64,000 nucleotides of DNA from Rhynchopus sp. YZ270_cl-10 (GCA_964035575.1 OZ037893.1:62001-126000); one strand, 5' to 3'. Counted from the stretch's first letter, positions 1 through 10,551 are shown. Numbers and translations: made by a program. Notes: generated from the sequence alone by a model not told the origin.

Positions 1-3000
1 CGTGCCTGCAGGCTCAGCGTGCACGGCAGCCCGTGCACACACTTCTTCAGGTAGCACGTCGTCACCCCCGTCGTGGCACACCCGGTCGTCTTCATCGCCG
101 TCCCCTTGTGCGCGGTGTTCGGCTCGTGCCCGTCCAGCGCCACACCGTTCGGTGCCTTGGCCGCCACGTTCACCCACTGCGCAGGCGACAGCAGCTGCAC
201 CCCGCTCTGTGTCGTAGCCTCAAACCGCACCCCGCACCCAAACTCCCCCGCCGGGCACGCAGACCGGTACTGCAGCGACAGACGCACCTGCCCAGACTGG
301 GTGAACTGGCGCAAACCGTTCCGCTCCCACCCATACTGTGTGGCATTCGCCTGCTTGCACGCGCCCCCAATCGCCCACACCGTGAACGGGCCCGGCGACA
401 CACTCGGATCCACCTGCGATGCCGCCACACACTCGAGCCCTGCGAACGCCGTCGCCTGCGCACACCGCTTCACCACCAGCGGGAACGACCCAAACGGCAC
501 AGGCAGCTTGTCCTTCGTCGCCACCTGCACGTCGTACACAACCACCGCCCCAGACGTCAGCAGCGGCGTGCGCGACACCATCCCTGTTGTCGCGTCCGTC
601 ACAGACGCCGCACTCACCGCCGAGGCCCCGTACAGCGTCTCGAGCGTCGTCGCCGTTGTGAACTGCATGAAGCGCAGAGACGAGTTGAACGCCAGCGTCG
701 ACGTCACCGTCAGCTGCGATGGCGGGATGTTCGAGTCGCGCCAGTACCCGCTCCCGCCTCCGTACTTCTTCAGACCACGGTTGTACAGCTGGTACACCAC
801 ACCCTTCTTCGTCACCTGCTTCGCCGACGCGTTCCCCATTGCCGTCGCCGTCGCCTCCCCAGCCTTGAACACACAGATCTTGTACTGCCCAGACGTGGCC
901 GGGTACAGCGCAGGTGGCAGCGCAAACGCCGACGCCGTCGTCGTGCCCCACGTGTCCGCCACCATTGCCGACGCGTTTGTTGTCCGCACCAGCTGGAACC
1001 ACTCCGGCGCCCCGGTCGCGCTCCCCGCCACAGTCGACGGAGTCGGGCACACCTGCGTGTCGTTAGCAATCGTCACCAGGTCGGTTGTGAACCCGGAGGC
1101 ACCGTTCAGCGCTGTGCAGTTCACCCCGCTCGAAGTCCCGCACCACGACGACACAGACACCTGCTCCCCAGTCGTGTCCCACGTGCTCTCCATCGTACGC
1201 AGGTCGAACACAGACATGTTTGCCTGCGCAGACCCTACAATCATCTCCAGGAACGCCGGGTGCGAGTGCAGCAGGTAGTCCCCCTCGCTGCTCGACGCCA
1301 GCCGCAGCCACGGGTTTGCCACCGTCAGGCTTGTGTGGTTCACCTTGTAGCACACCTGGTAGCTCCCCGGGTTCAGCGGGATGTGGAAGTACGCCCCAAT
1401 CGACGTCCCCGACGTCGTCGACGCGAGGTACGGGCAGAACGGCGTCCCGCTCGTCGTGTCGTTGTCCGTGCACGTCCCCACGTTCGACACCGCAGCCGGC
1501 GACATGCAGTCCACCCCGACACCGGACCCGGCCCAGTTCGACAACGTCCCCCACGTCGCCTCTGTGCTCGGGTCCTTCGGGAGACGCCCGACAGGGGTCT
1601 TCGACATCACAAGCTTGAAGATGTTCTGTGCCTGCAGCTCTGTGTTCGACGCCGTGCTGCTGTACGTGTTGAAGACAAACCCGTCCGTCGCGGTCGCCGT
1701 CGCTGCCGTCACGTCCGCCACATACTGTGTCGACACACCCGCAAGCGCAGTCGCGTCCGCCTTCGCCTCCGACGAGTACAGGCTCACCGCAGGCCGCAGC
1801 GCCGCGTTCAGCGTCCACGACTTCACAAGCCCCATCTCTGTGCGGAACCCGGCACGCCCCGTCGCCGCCTGCACCAGGTGCTGCCCGCTGAGCCCCTGAG
1901 CCTCCTGCACCTCCACCCAGCGTGCCTTCAGTGCCGTCCCGCCCAGCCCACCCTGCAGGAACACCGTGCGGATGCACACCTTGTACTGCGTGCGCGCGTC
2001 GTTCGTCGCCGCAGGCAGCACCGTACGCAGCTCCGCCACGTCGCTCGGCCCGTCCGCCGGCCCCAGGTCCGTCATCCCGAGCGCCGAAGCCGTTGCCCCA
2101 GGCTCCGTCCACACGTGCACAGACGTCCCCCACTGTGTCAGGTTCGTCGACCCGTCGTGGCACGCAGACCCCACGGCCACAATCTTCGCTGCGTCCTTCC
2201 CGGGGTTCGTGTCAAACACGTCCTGGCTTGCTGCCGGCGAGCACGTGTGGTTTACCGTCGGTGCGCACCGCAGGAACTGCACCTTCGACAGTCCCTGGTT
2301 CGTCGGCTGGTTCCCGGGCGTCACGTACCAACGCACCCCGTTGTCAATCACCTTGTAGTCGTACGCGTTCGCGTCCGCAGACCCCGGGCGCCACCACGAC
2401 ATCCAGTCCTCAGACGACTGACGCAGCTGCACGCACAGCGAATAGTTCCCCGGCGTGTGCGGCACTGTCAGGTAGAAGTCGACGGTGTTGTTGGCCCCGT
2501 CCGTCAGCAGGTTGAACTTCGACGTTGCCGCAGAGTAGATCTCCCCCTCCGAGCTCCCGGCCTGGTTCTGGCAGTAGCGGTTCTGCTCCATCGTGCTGAA
2601 GGGCACCAGCTTCGCGTACAGCGAGAAGTCTGCCGTAATTGTCCCGTTGTTGTCCGTCACAGCCAGCATCCCCGTCGTCAGCTGCACGCGAAACCGCTTC
2701 AGCTCCCCACCCAGCAGCACCTCGCTGATGCGTGCCGGCGACACCTTCATTGCCGGCGCAGGCTTCACCTCCCAGGTCTCGTTGAACACGGCCCAGTTGT
2801 CCATCCCCGCCTGCTTGTAGCACACCTTGTAGAAGTTCGGCCCATTCGACGTCGTGATGTGCGGCGGCATCACCACCACAGCCGCCACCGTCGCGTGCCC
2901 ACCTGTGTACGTGTGGTCGTGTGGCACAATGTCGTCATAAATGTCGGGCGTCTTCGCCGCCAGCTCCGCCAAGTGAGGTTCTGTCGAGTTGCACGTTGCG

Positions 3001-6000
3001 TTCTGGCACATCGTCTGTGTCGGCCCCGCCAGCGCACAGGCGCGCACCGACGCCGAGTCGTAGTACAGCCCAGACTGCGCAATCGACCCCGCACCAGTCA
3101 CGTTGCAGATCAGCGACAAGTGTGCGTCTGCCAGCTTCCCCATGTTCCAGTTGTACGGGTTGATGTCGCAATTCTTGTCCGCCGCCACAAGGCGCAGCAC
3201 GTCCCCGGACGCCGGGCAGCCCCCGGCACACGCCTTCCGCGGGCCCACCTGCAGCGACACCGTTGCGTCCGTGACAAGGAACAGCGCCTCCATCCCTGCA
3301 CGCATCTCCACCGCAGACAGCGACAGCGACGTCAGGGCAGACGTCGTCGGTGTGAAGTACGACGACGGCGACACCCACGCCCCACGCTCCAGCACGCTGT
3401 CCGGCATCGGCTTCGTCTTGTCGTTCCACGCCCCTGTCGTGCCCGACGGCGACAGCGCAACCCAGTTGAAGAAGCGGTTTCTGTGGCACACAATGTAGTT
3501 TGTGATGTCCGGGACGGTGATGTAGTACGCCGCGTTCGACGACGCCGCCACGTCCGACATCGACCCTGCGCACGCCGTCTTGTCCGTCTCGGCCCCGGCG
3601 TTGTTGCACTCCACCATACCACCGTCTTTGTTCTCCGCCCCCACAGAGGGGATCGGGCGGAACGACGCGTAGTCACACGGCTTCCCCGCCTGCACCAGGC
3701 GCAGCACACTCCCCACAGTCTGCCCCACGCGGTCGCCTGTCGCGTACGTGCGCCCGAAGTTCCACGCGCGCGTGTCCACCCCCATAGGTGCCGTCGCGTT
3801 CACTGTCTCAACCACAAGCGGGCCCCACGTCCCTGTGCGCGTGTCGTTCATGTACCACGTCGCCCACGCAGGGTACGCCGGTGCGCCCGCCGCGTCCTGA
3901 TTCACAATGTAATCCGGCACAAGCGGGTGTGCTGCCGTCGACGTCGTCCCCGGCAGGTACGAGTCGTTCAGGTGTGTCCAGCGCACGGGCAGCGACCCGG
4001 TCCCGCCCTTGTGGAACGGCAGCACGCGCATCCCCGAGTTCTTCGTGCACGTCGCCCCGCTGTACGTGCACGTCTTCCGGTAGCACACATACCACTGCGA
4101 GTACCGCGTCGCCGGCACGTACAGCGTCGACACCGTCACCGCCACACCGCCCGTCGCGTCCGCCGCCCCAGACGCTGTCGGGTCCCCAACAAGATTGCGC
4201 GACCCAATCGGGTACGGCGTCTCCTCCTCCACGAAGCCCCCCTGCGACGACGACGACGCTGTGTCCAGCGCACGCGACCAGCACCCTGCCAGCGGCTGCG
4301 ACCCTGTCTTCGCCGCTGTCGGCCACGGGTGCGCACGTCCGTCCGTCTGTGCCTCTGCCAGCGACGCAGCCGCCACAATACGGAAGTAGTCGCCCCCAGA
4401 CGGCGACCAGTAGTTCGCACTCGTCGTCATCACCATCGGGTCCGCCCCAGACGCCTGCGGCGCACTCACCGCCACCGTGCTCGACGCCGGCAGGTTGTTC
4501 AGCGCCCCGGCACCGCTGTCGTCAAACACAATCTCCCCCCACGTCCCGGGCGTCATGTCCACCATCGACCACCCGACAGGCTCCACCACGGTCGTGAAGT
4601 ACAGGTTCGCCGAGTTCGACGCACACGCCGACGGCGACGTGCAGCGGTACAGCTTCCGCCACACGGGTGCAGTTGCGTTCGTGCTGTTCAGGTTCGACAC
4701 CTCCGCACGCTCCTGCCGCGACGAGTAGCAGATATCGTACTTCGCCGCCGTCTGCGGCAGACGCACGTACACCATCGCCTCCGACCACATCGGCGTCACC
4801 GTCGAGTTCTGTGCGTAGTACGTCCCGCTCGACGACCACGAGTCCACCAGCGGGTTTGCGTACGGCGTCCCAAACACACCCACACCGCCCGCAGTCGCAC
4901 CCTCCAGCAGCCCACGCGTCCCCTCGCCCTGCCACGTCCCTGCCGCATCCACGTAGTTCGTCCCGTAGTACGGCAGCCCAAACGTCTGGTACTCGTACGT
5001 GCACGGGTCCCCCTGCTTCACAATCTTCAGGTTGTCCCCGTCCGCACACTTGAACTCAGCCGTCGCACACCCGCTCGGCGCGTACGTGAAGTTGAAGTTC
5101 GCCTGCGCCGACAGCAGCTGCACCACTGCGTACTGCCCCAGCGTCGCGTCGGGCAGGTAGTACCACAGCTTCGCTGCCTGCGGTGTGAACTTGTACTCCC
5201 CGTTCCCGAGCACAAGCATCTTCCACTGCCCGAGCTCAGCCTGCGTCTCCTTGTCAAACAAACGCGAGTCCAGCACGTGCTTGAAGCACACAACAAACGT
5301 CGTTGTCGACGGCGGTGCCACAAACGTTGCGTGAGCAGACGACACAAACCGGTCCCCTGCCGCACTGTCCGCCATAGACATCCCGTACTCCGTCGTCTGT
5401 GCCAGCGGCGTTGCGCTTGTGTACTCGCACCGGATGTCCTTCGTCGAGTCCCACGTGTACATACGCACGTCAAACTGCGCCGCAGCCGTCGAGTTCAGTG
5501 CGTACTCCACACGCTTCGTCCCGTCCGGTGTCTGCAGCACCGTCTGCACACGCACACGGAACTCGTCCCCCTCCCGCAGCGTGGCCCCGTGGTACATCCC
5601 CATCGTGTAGTTGTTGTACGACCCGAGCGAGTGTGTCAGCGACACTGTCTTCGACAGCGACTGCGTCAGCGACGTCGACAGCGACAGAGACTTCGACAAC
5701 GACCCAGACGCCGACGCCGTCCCCGTTGGCAGCGACAGCGACACGGACGCCGACTTCGACTTCGACAGCGACCCTGAGAAGGACGCTGTTCCAGACGGCA
5801 GTGAGAACGACATCGACCCTGTCGGCAGCGACAGTGACGACGACGCTGTCCCAGACGGCAGCGAGTACGACATCGACCCCGTCGGCAGCGACAGCGACAC
5901 AGACGCCGACTTCGAGGTTGACAGACTGCGCGACTTCGACTTCGACATTGTGTACGTCACCGTCTTTGTGTTTGCAGCTTCTCCAACATGCCCAACAAGG

Positions 6001-6053
6001 GCAACCCCGAGCAGGGCCACCCCCACAAGGGCGCTAGGCCCTGTTCTTCCCAT
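1..6053 (-). CDS. Giant secreted/surface glycoprotein, Ser-rich N-terminus and repeated Y-x-C-Y modules (3' end outside window)
   Basis: An open minus-strand frame begins at the ATG at 6053 and stays open to base 1, giving at least 2017 residues. It opens with a signal-peptide-like segment (MGRTGPSALVGVALLGVALV...), then about 100 residues of Ser-rich low complexity (SKSKSRSLSTSKS; SLSLPTGS repeats). After that come about nine modules of roughly 200 residues, each with a motif of the form YxVCYK followed by a Trp-containing strand, for example YQVCYKVN, YKVCYKQ, YKICVFK, YDICYSS. Asn-x-Ser/Thr sites are frequent, and paired cysteines suggest an extracellular fold. I recognise the type (large modular surface proteins of protists) but no named family. 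Any membrane anchor would lie beyond the left edge. The long plus-strand frame over the same DNA is an Arg-rich shadow produced by high GC3. Confidence 0.85.
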   Translation of the reverse strand, partial: MGRTGPSALVGVALLGVALVGHVGEAANTKTVTYTMSKSKSRSLSTSKSASVSLSLPTGSMSYSLPSGTASSSLSLPTGSMSFSLPSGTASFSGSLSKSKSASVSLSLPTGTASASGSLSKSLSLSTSLTQSLSKTVSLTHSLGSYNNYTMGMYHGATLREGDEFRVRVQTVLQTPDGTKRVEYALNSTAAAQFDVRMYTWDSTKDIRCEYTSATPLAQTTEYGMSMADSAAGDRFVSSAHATFVAPPSTTTFVVCFKHVLDSRLFDKETQAELGQWKMLVLGNGEYKFTPQAAKLWYYLPDATLGQYAVVQLLSAQANFNFTYAPSGCATAEFKCADGDNLKIVKQGDPCTYEYQTFGLPYYGTNYVDAAGTWQGEGTRGLLEGATAGGVGVFGTPYANPLVDSWSSSGTYYAQNSTVTPMWSEAMVYVRLPQTAAKYDICYSSRQERAEVSNLNSTNATAPVWRKLYRCTSPSACASNSANLYFTTVVEPVGWSMVDMTPGTWGEIVFDDSGAGALNNLPASSTVAVSAPQASGADPMVMTTSANYWSPSGGDYFRIVAAASLAEAQTDGRAHPWPTAAKTGSQPLAGCWSRALDTASSSSQGGFVEEETPYPIGSRNLVGDPTASGAADATGGVAVTVSTLYVPATRYSQWYVCYRKTCTYSGATCTKNSGMRVLPFHKGGTGSLPVRWTHLNDSYLPGTTSTAAHPLVPDYIVNQDAAGAPAYPAWATWYMNDTRTGTWGPLVVETVNATAPMGVDTRAWNFGRTYATGDRVGQTVGSVLRLVQAGKPCDYASFRPIPSVGAENKDGGMVECNNAGAETDKTACAGSMSDVAASSNAAYYITVPDITNYIVCHRNRFFNWVALSPSGTTGAWNDKTKPMPDSVLERGAWVSPSSYFTPTTSALTSLSLSAVEMRAGMEALFLVTDATVSLQVGPRKACAGGCPASGDVLRLVAADKNCDINPYNWNMGKLADAHLSLICNVTGAGSIAQSGLYYDSASVRACALAGPTQTMCQNATCNSTEPHLAELAAKTPDIYDDIVPHDHTYTGGHATVAAVVVMPPHITTSNGPNFYKVCYKQAGMDNWAVFNETWEVKPAPAMKVSPARISEVLLGGELKRFRVQLTTGMLAVTDNNGTITADFSLYAKLVPFSTMEQNRYCQNQAGSSEGEIYSAATSKFNLLTDGANNTVDFYLTVPHTPGNYSLCVQLRQSSEDWMSWWRPGSADANAYDYKVIDNGVRWYVTPGNQPTNQGLSKVQFLRCAPTVNHTCSPAASQDVFDTNPGKDAAKIVAVGSACHDGSTNLTQWGTSVHVWTEPGATASALGMTDLGPADGPSDVAELRTVLPAATNDARTQYKVCIRTVFLQGGLGGTALKARWVEVQEAQGLSGQHLVQAATGRAGFRTEMGLVKSWTLNAALRPAVSLYSSEAKADATALAGVSTQYVADVTAATATATDGFVFNTYSSTASNTELQAQNIFKLVMSKTPVGRLPKDPSTEATWGTLSNWAGSGVGVDCMSPAAVSNVGTCTDNDTTSGTPFCPYLASTTSGTSIGAYFHIPLNPGSYQVCYKVNHTSLTVANPWLRLASSSEGDYLLHSHPAFLEMIVGSAQANMSVFDLRTMESTWDTTGEQVSVSSWCGTSSGVNCTALNGASGFTTDLVTIANDTQVCPTPSTVAGSATGAPEWFQLVRTTNASAMVADTWGTTTASAFALPPALYPATSGQYKICVFKAGEATATAMGNASAKQVTKKGVVYQLYNRGLKKYGGGSGYWRDSNIPPSQLTVTSTLAFNSSLRFMQFTTATTLETLYGASAVSAASVTDATTGMVSRTPLLTSGAVVVYDVQVATKDKLPVPFGSFPLVVKRCAQATAFAGLECVAASQVDPSVSPGPFTVWAIGGACKQANATQYGWERNGLRQFTQSGQVRLSLQYRSACPAGEFGCGVRFEATTQSGVQLLSPAQWVNVAAKAPNGVALDGHEPNTAHKGTAMKTTGCATTGVTTCYLKKCVHGLPCTLSLQA

Positions 6054-6643
6054 TCTCTTTCGAGAACTCTAGCTCTCTTGCGGTCTCAGGTTTCCCCTTC
6101 CCGTTCACGGGCCACACGCTCTCACGGCCTCTCTCGTTTACTTGGTTTTGTGTAAGTGTAGAACTTTGTGTAAAAAATCAGAAATAGTTTCTCCTGTGTT
6201 GTGTGGGGTGAGGAGAGGTAGCATGGGGTGTCATGACAAATGCTTGCAGAATGTATGGTTCTTTACTGTTGTCTCCACTCTTCCCTTCAATCAACAATAA
6301 AACACTAAGACTGCTGAAGAACATTAGCAAATGCAGGAACTATAGCTCGAGATAACCCTGAGAGCCCGCTCTTGCCCGTCCTCTGAAGTCTCAACCCCAA
6401 CCCACGGACCATGGAGAGTAGTTGCGTTGCCAAGTTAGAGAGCAAATACAACAAGGTCCAAAATAACGAGATAGAAAAGAGAAAAAATGAAAACCTGAAT
6501 CAGAGTCACACTGAGTTCTACCAACTCTATAAGGACAAGAAAAGAGAAGACGTGACATCTGAAGATCAAACGTTTGGCAGCACTATTGATCGGTTTCTCA
6601 CAACACTTCCTTGCAAAGCAAAAAGAACGACGTCTTGAGCAGA
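6054..6643. other. Intergenic, no gene seen
   Basis: This stretch lies between the start of the surface-protein gene and the stop of the MAPEG gene. Its only open frame is a short Lys/Glu/Asn-rich one on the plus strand (6411-6638) with no recognisable domain. It probably holds the 5' leader of the surface gene and the 3' UTR of its upstream neighbour. I see no repeat in it. Confidence 0.6.
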
Positions 6644-7096
6644 TCAGAGCAGGAGTGCAGTCAGCCTTGCACCGAAGAACAGGTTCACAGTCAGCCCCGA
6701 CACGAAGGACAGTGCGCGGAACGGCTGGACCGCAAGCAGGTACGTGACAAAGTGGATGAAACGCATGGCTGCGAAGACCTTCAGCAGAAGCACGTCTGTG
6801 TCGTTCGCCTTCCCGGAGAGGCCAAGCATCAGTGCCATGGCAAGCAGCTGCGGCTCGTTCTCAAGCGAGTTCGACACACACCCCTGCAGCCTTGCCATGT
6901 CCTGCGGGGGTCCATAGGCACCAAGCAGCACCTTGAACAACGCCACCAGAGGGGCAGGGATGTCTGTGCTGTCCTCAGCAGTCTTGAACGACGTCGTCAG
7001 CAGGCGGGTGCGGATCGTGAGAAGGTGTGTCACGGCAAGCTTCAGTCCAAGAAACCCAGTCACTCCTGCAACGGTGTTCAGGTACGTGTTCGACAT
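6644..7096 (-). CDS. MAPEG-family membrane protein (microsomal glutathione S-transferase 1-like)
   Basis: A 150-residue protein starting at the ATG at 7096 (MSNTYLNTVAGVTGFLGLKL). The frame stays open upstream of this codon, but that extension (to 7375) is AT-rich and low-complexity, so I reject the longer start. The protein has about four hydrophobic segments. The MAPEG signature region is visible as RLQGCVSNSLENEPQLLA followed by FAAMRFIHFVTYLL and PFRALSFVSG, which parallels the MGST1/PGES arrangement (R..Asn..Glu, then a second-half Arg-Ala-Leu-Ser motif). Length matches the family (about 150). Expected role: glutathione-dependent transferase or peroxidase in the ER or outer mitochondrial membrane. 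The exact substrate cannot be read from sequence. Confidence 0.8.
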   Translation of the reverse strand: MSNTYLNTVAGVTGFLGLKLAVTHLLTIRTRLLTTSFKTAEDSTDIPAPLVALFKVLLGAYGPPQDMARLQGCVSNSLENEPQLLAMALMLGLSGKANDTDVLLLKVFAAMRFIHFVTYLLAVQPFRALSFVSGLTVNLFFGARLTALLL

Positions 7097-7539
7097 GTTG
7101 TGGAGTGTGTGGTGCTTTGTGTTTTCTTGTGTATTGTGTCTATTGCAGGGTGGTGTGTTCTGTTGAGGGAGGTTGCTGCACAAGAGATCAAAACAATGCA
7201 AAAGTAAGAAGAGAGAATCCTCGTTTTCCTTTTTTTCAAGATGCCCGTCGCGGGTCAGAGCGAGTTTTGTCATAATTTTCCCAAGCACAGAGTACTTGCG
7301 TGGGAAACAACAAAAATAAAAAAACAACAAAGTGCAAAGCACAAAAGAAGAACAAGAAGCTTCACAAAGAGACACAGCACATCAGAGACAGAGAGGGCAA
7401 AGCACTTCGGACTATTCAGTGAACATAAAATGGACCCGATTATACCAGGTTTGTGCAAGCCTTCTGTCTCAGATCGCACACAGCCAACATTCAAAAATAA
7501 CACAGTGGACAAGAACGGGTAGATACTCTATCACTGCCT

Positions 7540-8316
7540 TCAAGCGTCCGGAGACACACACTTTGCAGTTCCGTCTGCCTGCACCTCACACTGCACGCAC
7601 TTCAGCAGGTCGCACGGGTTGGAGCAGTGACCCTGGCCAGTCGAGTCGTTTGTGCATGTTGTCCCAACAAGGCAGGTCATCGCCTCACAGCCAACAATAG
7701 GTGTCGGTGGGATCGCATCCGGAGACACACACTTTGCTGTTCCGTCTGCCTGCACCTCACACTGCACGCACTTCAGAAGGTCGCACGGGTTCGTGGGCGG
7801 CGTAGGAGGAGGCACGCACTTCCCATTGCCCTTGGCATCTTCGACGCAGTGCGCACATTCCAGACTCCCACATCCAATAGGTGGCGGAAGGCAGACACCC
7901 TCCCCTGTCTTGGGGTCGTTCTCGCAGTTCACGCACTTCAACTGGTCGCAGCCAACAACTGGCGGCGACGGTGGCGTCGGTGAGGGGAACCACCACGACG
8001 GCAGGCACAGTGCATGTCCGGCAATCTCATAGCACGTCGTCCCAGTGACGCACTGCGTCGCAGCACATCCCACCGGCAGCGGCTTGCACCACGCCTGGCT
8101 CCCAATAGCAACACACTCTGTCCCCGGCGCACAGTGCACATCTGCGCAAGGACCAGCCGGCGGCGGTGGCGGCACACACGACGCCACACCTTTACTGTCC
8201 TCGACACACGAGTAGTACATCGGACACGTCGTCGCCGCACAGCCTGCTGTGTGCGGCGGGATCTGTGCCGAGGCCACGAACCCCATGCTTGCAACGAGCG
8301 ACAGGCGCGACAGCAT
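7540..8316 (-). CDS. Secreted cysteine-rich modular protein
   Basis: A 258-residue protein with a clear signal peptide (MLSRLSLVASMGFVASA) and then short modules of the form GCxxxxC....C....G...C ending in Pro-rich linkers (CVPPPPPAGPC, CLPPPIGC, CVPPPTPPTNPC). The spacing recalls follistatin- or EGF-like domains, but I cannot assign a family. The last 26 residues repeat an upstream block (NPCDLLKCVQCEVQADGTAK) through a DNA-level duplication, so the present stop lies inside a copied module. Role unknown; likely extracellular or in the secretory lumen. Confidence 0.8.
   Translation of the reverse strand: MLSRLSLVASMGFVASAQIPPHTAGCAATTCPMYYSCVEDSKGVASCVPPPPPAGPCADVHCAPGTECVAIGSQAWCKPLPVGCAATQCVTGTTCYEIAGHALCLPSWWFPSPTPPSPPVVGCDQLKCVNCENDPKTGEGVCLPPPIGCGSLECAHCVEDAKGNGKCVPPPTPPTNPCDLLKCVQCEVQADGTAKCVSPDAIPPTPIVGCEAMTCLVGTTCTNDSTGQGHCSNPCDLLKCVQCEVQADGTAKCVSPDA
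7547..7791 (-). repeat. 74-bp segmental duplication at the 3' end of the Cys-rich gene
   Basis: 7547-7620 and 7718-7791 are nearly identical (two differences seen) and in the same orientation, 171 bp apart. Both are in frame and encode the same cysteine module. The downstream copy ends the protein. Confidence 0.9.
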
Positions 8317-8544
8317 TGTTGACGGAAAACAGGTAAAATCAGGGGGAATCTGTGGTGGTGCCGTGTAGTACCACAGGTGTGGTCAGGAATTGGGGGGGGG
8401 AAACATGCTGTAAGAGGGGACAGATGAGGACAAAAAATTGCTTCTCTTTTTGTGTACGGGCAATGAGGGAAGTGGGGTGCGTAATGGACCATTCGGGTCG
8501 TGGGTAGGTTGCTTTGGGAGGAGAGTCTTAGAATTAGCTGTTCC

Positions 8545-8907
8545 CGTAAAATTATTTTTTCTGGAGCGTAAAAATGTCCCAAGTTTCAGATTTTCCCCCA
8601 ATTGTCCCAGTTTTGTTACGCCCCAGAATTGTTGGGCGGTTTTCCCAGTATTTGCATTTGTGGTAAGTGGGGTGTGGCTGGGCAGGGGGTCACAACAGGC
8701 CCAAGTATCCATGGAAACATAGGGGTACCAATCGAACCGACGCCACCCGCGGAATAAGGAGGATAAAATACACGGCGCAGCCACGTGCTGGAATCACAAA
8801 AATCACCAACAGTTGACCTACTTTTGTTACTGGGACGTAACAATGTCCTTTGAAAAATCCAAAAATGCCCCAGTTTTGTTTAGCTCCCAGAAAAAAATAA
8901 TTTTACG
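8545..8907. repeat. Inverted-repeat element with nested arms
   Basis: CGTAAAATTATTTTTTCTGG at 8545 is mirrored by the complementary sequence ending at 8907 (one extra T). Weaker inverted similarity runs inward for about 100 bp. Each arm also contains a smaller inversion around CGTAA/TTACG and CTGG/CCAG. I find no clear target-site duplication, so the element is unclassified (MITE-like or a foldback). Confidence 0.6.
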
Positions 8908-9210
8908 ATACAAAAGTGCACCCTGTTGGGATGTGTTCTGAGACAGATAACGGAACATAACGTGAATTTTGATGACGTGCACACCGAATGCTAGAGTGTA
9001 CAGCTCTACGAAGCTGTGTCTCGAGTGCAGCTGTCGATTATCGAACAACAATGAAGCACTGCGTACTTGACTCATACAAGGCAGTGCCAACCTATGGCCT
9101 GCTTCGGTCTTGCCCGACCACAAAACAAAGGTGTTTCCAACATGATCCTAAGCTGTGGAGCTACCACAGCAAGAAGCGAGGAAAGTCCGCAAGTAAAAAA
9201 AAAAAAGGGG

Positions 9211-9297
9211 GTGAAGTTTTGATAGTGCAAAACGCCTCTGGGACGCAGGCACTGAACACTCCGCGGGGGTTATCGAACCCCCCGGAGGGTTGCTTGG
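9211..9297 (-). repeat. Family-4 dispersed repeat with strong hairpin
   Basis: The core is AACACTCCGC...GGTTATCGAACC...GGAG, a hairpin of about 14 bp with loop ATCGA, preceded by GGGACGCAGGCACTG. Related copies: 18416-18482, 18871-18975 and, lacking the hairpin, 18805-18866, 20822-20870, 21844-21895, 52206-52256. A diverged copy lies at 46925-47080, upstream of GSK3. All have the same orientation. On the minus strand the non-hairpin part reads GTGAGGCGTTTGCACTTTC, which resembles an intron 5' end. Confidence 0.75.
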
Positions 9298-9683
9298 AGA
9301 AGAAAAATATACAAAAAAAACACACATGAACCGCGTCTGCACCGCGTATTACCGGGTGGTATTTCCCGGTAATCATCTGTCCACAGGGTTGCATGGGGAC
9401 GAAAAATCCTTTTCTTTTGAAACCCCTATTTTTTTCATTCGTGCTACCCGGTGCCGGGGACGGTTCATAATAAAGAAAAGTTTGCGAGATGAACCGAAGC
9501 CTCTCTGGCTTAGTCACCACAAAAGCCATTGCTCTATAGGGAGGGACATACAAAAAAAAAAAAAGAATAAAAACATTAGAAAATGATCCTACGCATATCA
9601 TGCGCTCAGTACACCTTTAAAAAAGACACCCGTATTACCTGAGCATGGGAATGCAAGAGTGACACAGGAACGCTTTATTTTTT

Positions 9684-9746
9684 TTGATAAATTGTTGGAG
9701 TGTAGTTGCCTCGGGTTGTGTTGCCACAGTTTGTGCAATATCCACT
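9684..9746 (-). repeat. Family-2 dispersed repeat (intron-like)
   Basis: About 63 bp running from TTGATAAATTGTTGG through GTTGCCTCGGGTTGTGTTGC to TCCACT on the plus strand. Further copies, all in the same orientation: 16215-16279, 21609-21670, 22610-22670, 25198-25263, and 36782-36839, which lies inside an intron of the 33137-40604 gene. Confidence 0.85.
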
Positions 9747-10551
9747 ATCGTTTTTTTCTTTTTCGAAGAAAAAAAAAGAGGGGAACAGGACATCCTACAT
9801 TTCTCTTCTCGGACCTCTTTTGTCCGCATGCATTGTGGAGGGGGAAAGATGAAAGACTGGCCTTGACACAAGGGATAAAGCGTTGATAGACGCCTTTTGG
9901 GGGAAAAGAATGCGCAAACGACTCGACGGACGCAGGCAGCTGATTTGAAGGGTTTTGCTGTACCGCAGACACCCGAGAGGGTTTTTTTTTATATTGAACC
10001 GGTGTGAGAGAAGGAAAAGTTTGGTTTCACAAAAACAAAAAAAAACAAAAAACAAAATAGGGAATGACAACACTTTCTTTTAAAAGCTCCCTTTGCGATT
10101 TCGTTCGCTGATTTTTTTTTTTATTTCTTTTGATAATCTGTTGGTAGCGTTAGCTTATAAGAAGAGCTGCTAAGATAACCAAAACCTTCACGCAAATACG
10201 CGTTTGTGTTTTTTTTTTTTGCTTTTTTTTCATATTCCTTCCGTATTCCTCATCCTGTCTAAAAAAATAAAAATTCGCTTAGGGTAAGGGCAGGCTCACT
10301 TTTGTCTGTGTTTAGTGCTCGGAGGGCCCAAAAATTTTCCGCGCGCGCGCGCAAGAAAAAAACATGGAAAAAAAACATGGAAAAAAAAAATAAGAAAAAA
10401 CACACACACACACACACACGTTGCACGGTGTGCATGATTGGTGAAACTTTTAAACGCCGGCATTTGCATTTCCGGAATTCGTCCGGCCAGTGGTGGGGTC
10501 AATTTGCCGAAATGGACAAGTTCTCGTTTTTGGTCAATTTCTGCACAGTAC

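Noticed and set aside
33-5777. 1914-codon plus-strand open frame
   Set aside because: It is Arg/His-rich with no domain structure and mirrors the GC3-rich minus-strand gene. The minus frame has a signal peptide and repeated modules.
6411-6638. 75-codon plus-strand ORF
   Set aside because: Low-complexity Lys/Glu/Asn composition, AT-rich codons unlike the host genes, wrong strand and no homology features.
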